Below are positions 9,546 through 18,930 of a DNA stretch of 20,480 nt, in pieces. The notes under the pieces were generated by a model that had not been told where the DNA came from, did not search any database, and worked only from the letters and a program-made list of their open reading frames with translations. Position 1 is the first letter of the stretch; each line of letters begins with the position of its first letter. Source of the stretch: a virus. Location: positions 1 to 20,480 of IMG/VR virus record IMGVR_UViG_3300044859_000289, one strand, 5' to 3'. The position numbers and the translations under genes are program-made.

Positions 9546-12500
9546 ATTAATTTACCTGTTGCGTCTAAGTAAGTAGATAATTTGCCCTCTTTTAAAGCGA
9601 TGTGTAAGTGAGTATCCCATGTATAATCTGGTCTTGGAGGCTGGCCTACATAACCTAATAAGTCTCCTTTTTTAACCGCACCTTTAGCTACAACTGAATC
9701 TAAGTGAGTATAAAACACCTGCGTTTTACCCCATAATGTGAATCTATATCCCCAAATATATGGAACTGTTTCATAGAAGTTTATATTTTCTACCTTGCCA
9801 TCGAATAGAGCATATACTGGCGTGAAGGCCGGCACAAATAAATCCCACGCATTTGAGCTTTGCCATTGACCTTGTTGTGAAGCGTCTCTTGCTCCATGTG
9901 CTGGTAGAGATATTGAATTTCCAAGAGGTTTGCTAGCTCCAAAAAGAAACGAAGACGTAGAAGCTGCAGAGTTTTGCGCAATGCCGGTGCCTCTTGGAGT
10001 AGATCCTCCAGATCCGCCCTTTGGATCTATTGCATTATAAAGAGAACTGCCTTCGGGATTAAAAGCAGCTTGCTTTCCCTTTTGAAATTCAGTATTTAAA
10101 CGTCTTCCTGCAAAATCAGCTCTTGTTTTTAAATATGTCATATTGGCTTTGATGGCTGTAGTCCACTCATTGTTCTCTATTGTGTGAACGTTTCCAGTAA
10201 CCATAAATCCAACTTTTTGTGAGCCTTTTGCAATGTTTGATTTTTCATCGGTCGATGTAGTTCTAACGTTGTATGTGTATGGAAGAAATTTTTCTGATAT
10301 TGTAAAGCCCTGCATCATATTGAATCCTGAGATGCCATCCAATGTAAAGTTGATGGATACCGGAATCATGGCTGCTGCTCTAGTCGGCGCGTCTAATTTG
10401 CTTACCGTAAGTTTTTCAATATAGTAGTTTGTTGCATGGCCAATATTTTCGGTAGACGGATTGTACGTACCGTAGAAATCTGTTACATTTTTATTGAATT
10501 TTAAAGCAGAAGATACTATAGCGTCAATATTTGCTTGATCTACTTTGGTTTTTCCATCTTTTTGTTTAGTTATATCAGAATTCTCTGTTCTGTTTGGAAT
10601 ATATCTATCGCTATAGTATTTGTTGATAAAACCGTAAGGAGTTCCATCTGTAGAATTAGCTGATTTTTTTTGTACGTCTGAGTTAGCACTGATTGCTAAA
10701 ACATTTGCCATTTTTGAAGATATGTCAGTTCTTAAATCCAAACTTCTGGCTATTGAATTTCTACCATATATTGGAATGTCGTAGTCTGAATTCTTGGGAA
10801 CGATATCTTCGTCTGATAACCCAGGCACCAATTGATCGTCTATTATTTGAAGACAATTAGAAGCATCGTCATAGGAAAATCTAAATATATTAAAATTACC
10901 CAAAGTTTTATTCATATCAGATAGTATCTGTTCTACGAAAGCTTTTAAAAATACGCTATTGGTTTGATCTTGAGAAAAGAACTGCTTAATTATGTCAAAA
11001 AGATAATCTATATTAACCAACACATTCATGATCTTACCTCTATAAGCATCGATTTCTTCTGCGCCTTTAAATCTAGGAATGTCTCCAGAAATAGTGTCTT
11101 TTTCAGGACTAAATAAAGCAGTTAATGCGTTGTTATTCTCTTTATTGCCTTTTATGCTATTTCCCTCTAAAACATCTGTATAGAATAGCGTTTTATAGTC
11201 TTCAAGAGTTCCTTGAAAAGGAATCATAAAAGTCATACCGTTAGTGGTCATGTGACATGGATGACTCAAACAAAAATTAGTTTCAGGATTATAATCCATG
11301 TACATTAGAGGCGTTTTTTTTCCTTCTGTTTTTTCGTCGTACAAATTACAACAGTGATTCAATATGAACATTACTAGACCTAACTGAATGTATACAGGGT
11401 GTGCTAATCGACTACCTTCGTTAATGTCTTGATTCACGTCGTAAGGAAGCACGTAAGATTTTAATAACTTTTTATAGTCTACTTCTACCTCTTTTGGTAT
11501 ATCTCCTGTAATTTTATTTGAGAGTACAGCAGAGTTAAATCCATACTTTATATTTTTTTCGAATGGATCGCTAGCGCTAAGACTATTGTTTATAATTTTA
11601 TCTATATATGTTTTAAAGATTCCATCAGAAAATACAGGAACCGCAAATTCTTTTGCCGTTAAATCTACTTCTTTAACTTTTCTTTCTAAATCAATTTTTT
11701 TAGAGCTCGCATTAATTGCTTCTATTAAAGAATAAATTTGTATGCTTCTTAAAGTTGCTTCTAAAGAGGATTGATACTGTACTGCTGGTTTGGTTTGTTC
11801 GGTGCTAGTATTAGAAGCGGGATTCGTATTTTCTGGCCCAGCTTTAGCCGTATCCTGGCTGGTTAAACTATCTCTATATTTTTCATATTCTCTTGTTGAA
11901 GCTTTTGCATTATAAATTTTTATGCTGTCTATTAAGCTTGTATCATTTAATCTTATAGAAACTTCAACATCAACAGTGGTTTCATCGCGATTTGACGTTT
12001 CTATTAAACTTCCGTCTGCTCGTCTTGTAGTCTTATTTTTCCAAGTTGTATAAGGCAGTTTGTAATAATATTTTAATTGTAATCCATAGTTTCCAGGTCC
12101 TGTCATTGATATGCCGATAGCTTCACCTTTGTCTTTATTTTTGCTAAGGTATCCTGGGTTATATACATCAGTACTTGTTTTAAATTCATTAGTTAAGAAC
12201 GTATTGGCCTGTAAACCGTCAGGAAATTTTAAATTTGCCAAAGAAATTGAATATCTAGAAAATGTTCCAACTAAATCTGTATCTTTTTTTTCTCCTGTAA
12301 AATAAGACACAATATCGTTTAAAATAGACTGCTGAGAGACTGAGTATGCTATTTCTTTGTTTGTATTTTTATTTATTGTAGGAATTTCTACGTCTATTGC
12401 AAAATTATAAGGAGTAAAATCTGAGTAATTTTTAGTTGTTAGGAAATTTGAAGGGGAAAAATATTGGGTTTGAATAGAATATTTATTCGGTGCTGTAGCA

Positions 12501-13816
12501 ATGGCCAGCTTCACAGTTTCTACAGCTAATTTATTTAGCAAAGCTTTGCTTTTAAGATCGCTAGAAAAACCTACAGATTCTATAATTTTATTTAAATCTT
12601 CGTTACCATTTAAAATCACTCCAAATTTTTTAATATATAGTTTGTTATCGATACTATTATTATAATAATAATCGTATTCATCTTTTTTATTATAATCTTT
12701 GCCTTTTCTATCTCTAGCGACTAGACTACTAGGAGCTGATGCATATCTGCTAAAAAATCTTTGAGTTACATTAGATAAATCGGTTTCTGCTGCTATGTTT
12801 TCGTCTTTTTTGTTATCACCTATTAAAAAATCTGAATAACTATCAAAAGCTTTAAGTTTTTCCTCTCTTTCTTTCTCTTTTGCTTTTTTTACTTTCGCGG
12901 CTTCTGCTGCTTGTTCTGCTTTTACTTTTTCATCTTGTTGTTTCTGTATGGTTCTATAAAGGCTATTTAATTGTTCTATTGTGGTTTTTAATGGCTGAGC
13001 TAAAGTTGCAGGTTGATTTATCTTTAGACTATCTGCTAAAGATCCAAGTCCAACTAGCTTTAAAACGCAATCGTATCCGCCTTCTTGATTGTACGAGAAA
13101 GAGAAATTACTAACCATACCCAACATACCATCATAGTTGCCTTTGGACTCTCTTCTTTTTAAACCTAAATCAAGAGCTATCTGTTCTTTTGTTAAGTTAT
13201 CTTTGAAAGGATCTAAACTAAATAATTCAGTAGCGCTTAAATTTGAAGATTCTGACTCGTAGTAGAAAGTGTTTCCCCATTCCAAAAACATTGTGTATCC
13301 CAACTTAAAATACAAAGCATCTATTACGTCCAACTGACTTTTGTCCCAAACTTTAAATTCTATTGTTGCGCCTCTAATAGATCCCAATCGACCTTGAGTT
13401 TCTATAACAACTCTGCTTAGTCCTGGCATTGGACGATAGCCAAAATCTCTAACCTCTTGATCTCCTAATAAAGAGTAGGTTTCTTTAAAACCTTTTCTTA
13501 GTTCGTAGTTGGTTTTACCTCCTTGATTGTTGTACTTAGAAACTCCACCGTATAGCACAAAGTTTTTCGATAAATCTTCTGGTTTGGTTAAGGTTAAGCC
13601 TGTTAATTCAGAAAAATATTTTGTATCTGATGGTTCGGTTATATTGATAGAAGACACTAATCTAACCCAACCAGTTTTGTTTCCAAGATACTGTAGGTTT
13701 GCATTGTCTCTATTGGCTTGAGTTCCTTTTTTGCTTCTAGTTTGTAATTGTTCTAAAAGCCAAACAGGAATGTGTGTACCAATAACGTTAGATATTTTAT
13801 TATCGTTTTGTGCCAT
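9542..13816 (-). CDS. baseplate hub protein with C-terminal M23-like peptidase domain
   Basis: The protein has 1424 residues. The N-terminal region (about 50-270) has LEWGNTFYY at 178-186 and NFSFSYNQEGGYD at 237-249, resembling gp27-like hub proteins of marine T4-like phages. A charged coiled-coil-like helix spans about 280-325. The last ~125 residues look like a zinc metallopeptidase of the LytM/M23 type: NAWDLFVPAFTPVYALFDG with Asp1325, FYTHL with His1371, a GDLLGYVG turn, and THLHIAL with His1403 and His1405. In T4 the cell-wall enzyme of the hub is the gp5 lysozyme; here a peptidase would cut peptide crosslinks during DNA entry. The first ligand position of the usual HxxxD (four before Asp1325) is Ser, although His1307 lies upstream. 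It starts 1 nt after the gp53-like stop. Confidence 0.82.
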   Translation of the reverse strand: MAQNDNKISNVIGTHIPVWLLEQLQTRSKKGTQANRDNANLQYLGNKTGWVRLVSSINITEPSDTKYFSELTGLTLTKPEDLSKNFVLYGGVSKYNNQGGKTNYELRKGFKETYSLLGDQEVRDFGYRPMPGLSRVVIETQGRLGSIRGATIEFKVWDKSQLDVIDALYFKLGYTMFLEWGNTFYYESESSNLSATELFSLDPFKDNLTKEQIALDLGLKRRESKGNYDGMLGMVSNFSFSYNQEGGYDCVLKLVGLGSLADSLKINQPATLAQPLKTTIEQLNSLYRTIQKQQDEKVKAEQAAEAAKVKKAKEKEREEKLKAFDSYSDFLIGDNKKDENIAAETDLSNVTQRFFSRYASAPSSLVARDRKGKDYNKKDEYDYYYNNSIDNKLYIKKFGVILNGNEDLNKIIESVGFSSDLKSKALLNKLAVETVKLAIATAPNKYSIQTQYFSPSNFLTTKNYSDFTPYNFAIDVEIPTINKNTNKEIAYSVSQQSILNDIVSYFTGEKKDTDLVGTFSRYSISLANLKFPDGLQANTFLTNEFKTSTDVYNPGYLSKNKDKGEAIGISMTGPGNYGLQLKYYYKLPYTTWKNKTTRRADGSLIETSNRDETTVDVEVSIRLNDTSLIDSIKIYNAKASTREYEKYRDSLTSQDTAKAGPENTNPASNTSTEQTKPAVQYQSSLEATLRSIQIYSLIEAINASSKKIDLERKVKEVDLTAKEFAVPVFSDGIFKTYIDKIINNSLSASDPFEKNIKYGFNSAVLSNKITGDIPKEVEVDYKKLLKSYVLPYDVNQDINEGSRLAHPVYIQLGLVMFILNHCCNLYDEKTEGKKTPLMYMDYNPETNFCLSHPCHMTTNGMTFMIPFQGTLEDYKTLFYTDVLEGNSIKGNKENNNALTALFSPEKDTISGDIPRFKGAEEIDAYRGKIMNVLVNIDYLFDIIKQFFSQDQTNSVFLKAFVEQILSDMNKTLGNFNIFRFSYDDASNCLQIIDDQLVPGLSDEDIVPKNSDYDIPIYGRNSIARSLDLRTDISSKMANVLAISANSDVQKKSANSTDGTPYGFINKYYSDRYIPNRTENSDITKQKDGKTKVDQANIDAIVSSALKFNKNVTDFYGTYNPSTENIGHATNYYIEKLTVSKLDAPTRAAAMIPVSINFTLDGISGFNMMQGFTISEKFLPYTYNVRTTSTDEKSNIAKGSQKVGFMVTGNVHTIENNEWTTAIKANMTYLKTRADFAGRRLNTEFQKGKQAAFNPEGSSLYNAIDPKGGSGGSTPRGTGIAQNSAASTSSFLFGASKPLGNSISLPAHGARDASQQGQWQSSNAWDLFVPAFTPVYALFDGKVENINFYETVPYIWGYRFTLWGKTQVFYTHLDSVVAKGAVKKGDLLGYVGQPPRPDYTWDTHLHIALKEGKLSTYLDATGKLI

Positions 13817-13817
13817 A

Positions 13818-14129
13818 CTATCTTAATGAGTTAGCGTTTCTGTATTGATTAACTACAGACTGAATATCTGAAGGAATTCTTAATTGAGCGCCTGGCGGTG
13901 GATACAGTGAATCTCCTGGTAAAGCGTTAGCCGATGCTATAATCCACCAAAAGCTAGTGTCTCCGTAAAAGTCGTAAGCCATTAAATCTAATCTATCTCC
14001 TAGTACTACTATCACATAAGTGTCCTCTTCTGAAACTGGAATTTCTGGATAAACGTTGTTGACATAGTATTGGCTACCTGTTGCTTGGTATTTTATTATG
14101 TCTATATTTTGGTATCTGTTAAAGCTCAT
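13818..14129 (-). CDS. gp53: gp53/LysM-like baseplate wedge protein
   Basis: The 103-residue protein contains YVIVVLGDRLDLMAYDFYGD, then FWWIIASANALPGD and PPGAQLRIP. This is the pattern of the LysM-like domain in small phage baseplate proteins (gp53 of T4 and similar wedge or tail-base proteins): GDRLD-x-A-x-x-FYGD, WW-x-I-x-x-x-N, LRIP. In such proteins the domain is structural and contacts the hub or tube rather than acting as an enzyme. The gene stands between the tube-initiator-like protein and the hub, both of which it would join in the baseplate. Its TAG is 1 nt from the hub ATG. The family is clear; equivalence to gp53 itself is less certain. Confidence 0.82.
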   Translation of the reverse strand: MSFNRYQNIDIIKYQATGSQYYVNNVYPEIPVSEEDTYVIVVLGDRLDLMAYDFYGDTSFWWIIASANALPGDSLYPPPGAQLRIPSDIQSVVNQYRNANSLR

Positions 14130-14133
14130 ATTC

Positions 14134-14184
14134 TTATGTTATTGGTAAAGAATCTCCCGATTTTTCTAAACCATTTCGTTTCAT
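14134..14184 (-). CDS. 16-codon mini-ORF between two baseplate genes
   Basis: An ATG overlaps the stop of the 616-residue gene by 1 nt (TAATG), exactly as at the junction of that gene with the tape measure. It reads MKRNGLEKSGDSLPIT and stops at TAA, 4 nt before the ATG of the gp53-like gene. It may be a true microprotein, a relay that carries ribosomes across the 54-nt gap, or chance. No homologue is recognised. Confidence 0.3.
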   Translation of the reverse strand: MKRNGLEKSGDSLPIT

Positions 14185-16034
14185 TATCGGTTATTTAACG
14201 TTTCGTTGATGTTGAAAAGTAATTCCTCTCTAGTTGGAGCTGGGCTATTACTTTCTTGATTGATACCCGCGAAAATAGCTAAAGCGTTTTGAATTTCGGG
14301 TATTGCGGCTTGACGTTTTCTTTGCTCTTCTGTTTTACGGGTATCATTATCTTTCTTTTGTAAAGTATCAACTATAAAGTTTCCGTTTGCCAATAAAGCA
14401 GGTGTATCTGTAAGATCTTGAGCTCTTCTTGGTAAAATATCCATAATTGGTTTGAAGGTAATGCTTACATTTAAGTAATGCGGTAATTCGGCTACTTTTC
14501 TGCCGCTGTATGCATCATTTTCTTGATTTATTTCCCAAGAAGCATTATCTTCTATTGTAATATTGATGCTTTCTAAAACTCCAGGCGTTCTATATAAATA
14601 ATCACCAATGGTTAGTTTAATGATTGGCGCTCTCATTGCTGAAGTATTTGGACTATAATCCGGATAAACTTGACTGGTTAAATAGTTTAACTTCTCGTAC
14701 ATTGGTCTCAATTCAGGTCTTGATTGAGCAAATATTTTGAATGAGAAAGAAACCGTACGATCGAACCCTTGATAAGTTCTAAAGTTTTCACCTCTACCCA
14801 AATATCTAAAAGAGTTGTATTCTCCAGAGTGATTATCGGATATGCCAGATAAGAATGCTCTAAATACTAAAGCTGTTGTCTTTGTAGGATTATCGTTGGA
14901 TATAGCTTCGAAAGCAAATTTAATTATGTCTTTAGCGTAGTCACCTGAAAATGGGGTGTCTCCTTCGTTAACAGTAAATGGGGTTAAAGCATTTAATCTA
15001 TCAATACCGACATCTGTACCTGGAACATAGAAAATGTAAGTTTTATTTAATCTACTAATTCTAGGATCTCCAGGGTTTCCGGCGTTCATTGCGTTTTGAA
15101 TACTTTGTTCAGAAAAATTCCACTTTCTTGCTTGTTGCACTGGACTTGCTACTTGGCTTCTGAAATCTTGTATTTTTGAAACGTCTTGAAACAGCGCATT
15201 AACTCCGTTAGGTTTTTGATTCTTTATTTGATCGTAGGTAAGAGTAAGTATATTTGAAACTAATGTTGTATCTGTAGCTCTTCTTATTATTGTTTTTCCA
15301 ACACCATAAGTAGATCCAGGGCCTTGTATGTAATCGAATAGGATACTTTTATTCAAAGACATGCCCAAAGTATTGTACAAATTAGGATCTGTAAATTTTA
15401 CCTCTTTGTTGCTGTTAAACATTTTAGTTTGATAGAAAGCGTATAGTCTGTTTCTATCTTTTCCGTTTACTGTAGTGAATTGCTTTTGAATGGTAGCTGC
15501 GTAAAAGTTTTGAAACTGAAAGCCATTGATACCAATTCTATCTGGATGATAGCCTGTACCCGAACTTAATACAGCGCTCAACATGTTCTTTCCTGATGGA
15601 TCGTATATCCAAGTATTTGGGATAGTTCCAAAAGAAGTAGACTGGTAACCTTGCGTGGTTTCCATTCTAGGATTTGTTTTTTGTAAATTTACTTGCTTGT
15701 TTAAAAAAGCAGGTCCTTTAGATCCGTCTTTAAGAAACTTTGATATTCTTAATTGATCTATCTCACCGGTTAAAGTTCTTCTGGCCGTTCCTGTTCCTGG
15801 GTCTAACTCTGCTCCGCCTCTTATTGGATAATCTAAACTGTTTCTGTTTCTTTGATAGAATTGTAAAATAGAATTTGTAACCGGTCCCGCATCTTGCATC
15901 GGAAATTTAACGTAAGGTAAACCGGAGTTTCCCCCTTGAGGTTGATCCATTCCGTATTTCAACGTGGTAAAGTCTGTCTTCTGATTTAAGAAAACTGAAT
16001 CTGATAAGTTGGAAGAGTTATAGTTTAGTGGCAT
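14184..16034 (-). CDS. baseplate / tail-tube-initiator-like structural protein
   Basis: The protein has 616 residues. Residues about 410-537 hold a pattern typical of tube-fold baseplate proteins: VSFSFKIFAQSRPELRPMYE, KLNYLTSQVYPDY, IIKLTIGDYLYRTPGVL, then WEIN and ELPHYLNVSITFKPI. This pattern occurs in proteins that cap the baseplate and start the tube, such as T4 gp48 and gp54, and gene order supports this because T4 genes 48 and 54 follow the tape measure gene 29. The first ~400 residues are polar, rich in Asn, Gln and Thr, and unrecognised, perhaps a sheath-side or wedge-contact domain. The last 80 residues are charged. It starts with a TAATG overlap on the tape measure stop. Tail-tube-like domain likely; exact role uncertain. 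Confidence 0.75.
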   Translation of the reverse strand: MPLNYNSSNLSDSVFLNQKTDFTTLKYGMDQPQGGNSGLPYVKFPMQDAGPVTNSILQFYQRNRNSLDYPIRGGAELDPGTGTARRTLTGEIDQLRISKFLKDGSKGPAFLNKQVNLQKTNPRMETTQGYQSTSFGTIPNTWIYDPSGKNMLSAVLSSGTGYHPDRIGINGFQFQNFYAATIQKQFTTVNGKDRNRLYAFYQTKMFNSNKEVKFTDPNLYNTLGMSLNKSILFDYIQGPGSTYGVGKTIIRRATDTTLVSNILTLTYDQIKNQKPNGVNALFQDVSKIQDFRSQVASPVQQARKWNFSEQSIQNAMNAGNPGDPRISRLNKTYIFYVPGTDVGIDRLNALTPFTVNEGDTPFSGDYAKDIIKFAFEAISNDNPTKTTALVFRAFLSGISDNHSGEYNSFRYLGRGENFRTYQGFDRTVSFSFKIFAQSRPELRPMYEKLNYLTSQVYPDYSPNTSAMRAPIIKLTIGDYLYRTPGVLESINITIEDNASWEINQENDAYSGRKVAELPHYLNVSITFKPIMDILPRRAQDLTDTPALLANGNFIVDTLQKKDNDTRKTEEQRKRQAAIPEIQNALAIFAGINQESNSPAPTREELLFNINETLNNR

Positions 16035-18640
16035 TAAGAGTTGTATCTAGTTGTGTCAAAATTTGTGTAAGAATTGTTTTGAAAACTATTTAATACTAAT
16101 TTACCGGTTGGAACTCCGTCTAACATAACGTTTCCTGTAACGAATCTCACTTGCGCGTTAGACGCATCAGGTTTTTGAGTTACCAATTTTGTCAATAACT
16201 CAACTGTCTTTGTTGAATTATCTGCGGTCATTTTAATTAACTGTAAACTGCTAGCTCCCAAATAGGTTTCTCCTGAGTCAACTTGGGCAATTCCAGAAGT
16301 TTTAACCACTCCACCTTTGGCTAGTTTTCCATAGCTTTTACCTCTTAGGTTTTCAGCGAAGCCTTTGATATTATCTCCGTAATCTTCTGCTATTTCGTCC
16401 TTTCCGAATAAAAATAAATTTGCTATCTTAGAAGCTCCATTAACGAAAGTTCCTATGCCTTCTAAAACTGTAGCAAAGAAATCTTTTAATCCGTTTACAA
16501 ACCCTTGAATTTTACTTGGATTCGACATAAACTCAATAGCTTTGTCTATGAATTCAGTAACTCCTGAATTCGCTATAAGACTTGTGAATCCTTGTTTGAT
16601 TTTTTCTATCAATCCCGCTAATCTTTCGTTAGCTGCTCCTGAAGCCAGAGCTTGATATTGTTGCTTTTCTTGTTCGGTAGTAATGTCCTTCATCGTAGCG
16701 AACCTCTTCTTCGCTAATTCGTACTGTTGCTGCGCTGACTGACCATCTTTAGCTCCTATCTTAGATAGGAACTCTTGCTTCTTTAACATGTCGGCCATCG
16801 TGTCCCTAGTCATACCAAAGCTAGATGCTAGTGACTCTGCTGCGATTCTATTTAAACCTAAGAATTGTTCTGAATTTCCAACCTGTTTTGTTATCTCTTC
16901 AGCTGCTGTAACTAAATCGTTGTTTAAGAAAGCTTCTCTTGCTTTATTTAAGTTGATATCTTTTCCGGTCAACAACTGAGCTTCCATTTCTTTACTAATA
17001 GAAGACTCGTAATCCAAGAAAGAATCTGCCAATGCGTCTACCTGTTTTAATTCTAGACCCATTGCTTTTGTTTGCAATACGGCCTTTGTAATTTTTTCTG
17101 GATACTTTGCGAATGTTAATCCTAAATAGCCTCCCAAATTACTAACCTCTTTTAATACCGCTTTGTAGTCTTGCGTAGCTAACCCAGCTTTTTTAAGATT
17201 CTGTACTTGTTGTAGTACATTTCCAACAATGTTCGCTGATTCTTTTCCAGTAATTACAGAAGTTTGAGCGATGCTGGCTTGTATGTCTTCTTCTAATCCT
17301 AAAACGTCTTTTAATCTTATGTTAGTGCTTAGTATCTCGTTAGAAAAAATTGCAGTAGTGCCCAATTGTTTGCTTAAAGCAACTTGAGCTTCGTATAGTT
17401 TTTTAGGATTTACAAAAACATCTTTAGTACTGCTAGCTATGTTACTAAAGTTGTTTGCTAGTTTTTGAGATTCGTCTGCGCTTAAACCAAGTTCTCGACC
17501 CATTTTTACGAACATGGAATTGGCATTCATCGCATAATCCATGAAAGTAGACATTATATCGACTACTCCACCAAGCAATCCACCAACTAATGGTATCTTT
17601 TCTAAGAACCCGCTAATTGGTTTTGTAAGATTTTGAATTGGTCCTTCTGCTAATTCTCCGCCCAAAGCTTTCATTCCACCAACCATTCCGTCTCTAAACA
17701 TTTTTATTGTTCCTTGTAAAGCGGAGTTTAATGCTTTAGCCGCTCCTAAGAATAAACCGGCTTTGAATAGAGGATCATTTTTCCAAGAGTCTGCGAAAGA
17801 AGTTTTGAATGCTTTAAAACCGGCTTTGAATACGCTTCCGCCGGCTTTTGGAACTTCAATTAAAGGGATAGGTTCTAAATTTTGTTGAGCTCTTGTTACG
17901 TTCTCAATTGCTATGAGTTTATTTTTAGCTGTAATTTCTTCTACTAATTGAAGGTTTCTGGCTTGTTGTACCATAGCCTCGTAAACCTCGCTACCCATTC
18001 CTAATTTCTTAGAAAAGTTTTCAAATAGTTTACCTGTAACACCTATAGAGCTTTGTATTTCCTTTTCTTTAGCTAATTCTTTTTCGAGCTCTTTTACAGT
18101 AAGACCAATTATCTCGCTGCTTTTTGATCTAGCTACATATTGAGCTTGTAAAGGAGTTAAGTTTTTAGTTTCTTTTTCTAAAAGCCTTTCTGCGATAGTT
18201 AATTGTCTTTTTGCAGAAGATATGGCTCTTGCGTTTCCGCTTGCTAAAGCTTCTGATAAGTTGTCTTCTTTTTGTTTTTTCTCATCCAGTAATTTAACAT
18301 AATCTTGAGCGCCTTTTAATTGTACTGCGCTTATTTTTTGAAGATCTGCTTGCGTTTCATTTAATTTGGCGGTGTTTACAAACTGCTTGGATATCTGATC
18401 GTTTATCTGTGATTGTATTCTCTTAACGTCTATGGCATTAGTTCTAAAGCCCTCAATAGAAGATCTAACCTTATCGTATCCGGTTTGAAGCTTTTTTAGT
18501 TCGTTTACCTGATCTCTGATAATGTCTCCAAAATCAGCGCCATCTCTTACTAGCGCTTTAAAAACACCTTGTAATTTTTTTGCTTCTTCTGCCCCTGTAG
18601 ATGATTTTGGGGTACTGCTATTTTGATTTTCGTTGGACAT
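16034..18640 (-). CDS. tail tape measure protein
   Basis: This long, mostly helical protein (868 residues) is predicted to set tail length and pass into the tube. Residues 20-260 are rich in Lys, Glu, Gln and Ala, typical of coiled coil. Residues about 290-375 are hydrophobic and Gly-rich, with LFLGAAKALNSALQG and IPLVGGLLGGVVDIM, as in the membrane-active middle of many tape measures. Residues 380-650 are again helical, and the C-terminus turns polar (NSYTNFDTTRYNS). At about 0.15 nm per residue, a helical ruler of this length would give a tail of roughly 130 nm, longer than the 590-residue gp29 of T4 would predict; this is inference. It follows the gp26-like pair of ORFs, as a tape measure follows its chaperones. 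No peptidase or lysozyme motif was seen. Confidence 0.9.
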   Translation of the reverse strand: MSNENQNSSTPKSSTGAEEAKKLQGVFKALVRDGADFGDIIRDQVNELKKLQTGYDKVRSSIEGFRTNAIDVKRIQSQINDQISKQFVNTAKLNETQADLQKISAVQLKGAQDYVKLLDEKKQKEDNLSEALASGNARAISSAKRQLTIAERLLEKETKNLTPLQAQYVARSKSSEIIGLTVKELEKELAKEKEIQSSIGVTGKLFENFSKKLGMGSEVYEAMVQQARNLQLVEEITAKNKLIAIENVTRAQQNLEPIPLIEVPKAGGSVFKAGFKAFKTSFADSWKNDPLFKAGLFLGAAKALNSALQGTIKMFRDGMVGGMKALGGELAEGPIQNLTKPISGFLEKIPLVGGLLGGVVDIMSTFMDYAMNANSMFVKMGRELGLSADESQKLANNFSNIASSTKDVFVNPKKLYEAQVALSKQLGTTAIFSNEILSTNIRLKDVLGLEEDIQASIAQTSVITGKESANIVGNVLQQVQNLKKAGLATQDYKAVLKEVSNLGGYLGLTFAKYPEKITKAVLQTKAMGLELKQVDALADSFLDYESSISKEMEAQLLTGKDINLNKAREAFLNNDLVTAAEEITKQVGNSEQFLGLNRIAAESLASSFGMTRDTMADMLKKQEFLSKIGAKDGQSAQQQYELAKKRFATMKDITTEQEKQQYQALASGAANERLAGLIEKIKQGFTSLIANSGVTEFIDKAIEFMSNPSKIQGFVNGLKDFFATVLEGIGTFVNGASKIANLFLFGKDEIAEDYGDNIKGFAENLRGKSYGKLAKGGVVKTSGIAQVDSGETYLGASSLQLIKMTADNSTKTVELLTKLVTQKPDASNAQVRFVTGNVMLDGVPTGKLVLNSFQNNSYTNFDTTRYNS

Positions 18641-18647
18641 GGCTACA

Positions 18648-18656
18648 AATAAATAT
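18648..18656 (-). promoter_or_regulatory. ATATTTATT upstream element (tape measure)
   Basis: ATATTTATT on the coding strand directly follows the stop of the 87-residue ORF and is 7 nt before the tape measure ATG, filling the 16-nt gap. At this spacing a promoter would give an almost leaderless transcript, so a translation role is as likely. Confidence 0.4.
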
Positions 18657-18920
18657 TTAAGCCTTTGGTTTTGCCTTGCTTGTTACGTAAGAAGGTTTTG
18701 ACTTAAGAGATTGCTTAACGGCGTCAGGCATTTGAACCTTACTTTTGTCGCTTTGCTCGGTAAGAACTTTGTCGTTCTCGTTCTGAGCCTCTTGCAATCT
18801 GTCTAGGTGTTCCTTTATCTTTTTTATATTGAATTTCCTCTTTGGGATATCCATGTTCCAGACCTCAGTATAATTAAAACCTCCGCCCCCATGATAAACG
18901 AGGTCGAAGACTTCAGTCAT
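18657..18920 (-). CDS. small ORF upstream of the tape measure; likely T-like extension of the gp26-family chaperone
   Basis: As an independent gene it gives 87 residues beginning MTEVFDLVYHGGGGFNYTEV, with a Pro-Lys-Arg segment (DIPKRKF) and then a charged helix and a Lys/Ser/Pro-rich tail. The same frame is open without a stop upstream of the ATG, through GAEYRGVF, back to 18965 inside the gp26-like gene, where it lies in the +1 frame. The order small globular gene, short overlapping ORF, tape measure is the layout of tail assembly chaperone genes, whose second part is normally made by frameshifting (lambda G/GT). The region before the ATG also has AGAGGTG 5 nt upstream, a good Shine-Dalgarno match in a genome where the other starts lack one, so direct initiation is possible too. 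Its role is inferred from position. Confidence 0.75.
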   Translation of the reverse strand: MTEVFDLVYHGGGGFNYTEVWNMDIPKRKFNIKKIKEHLDRLQEAQNENDKVLTEQSDKSKVQMPDAVKQSLKSKPSYVTSKAKPKA

Positions 18921-18930
18921 AAAGACACCT

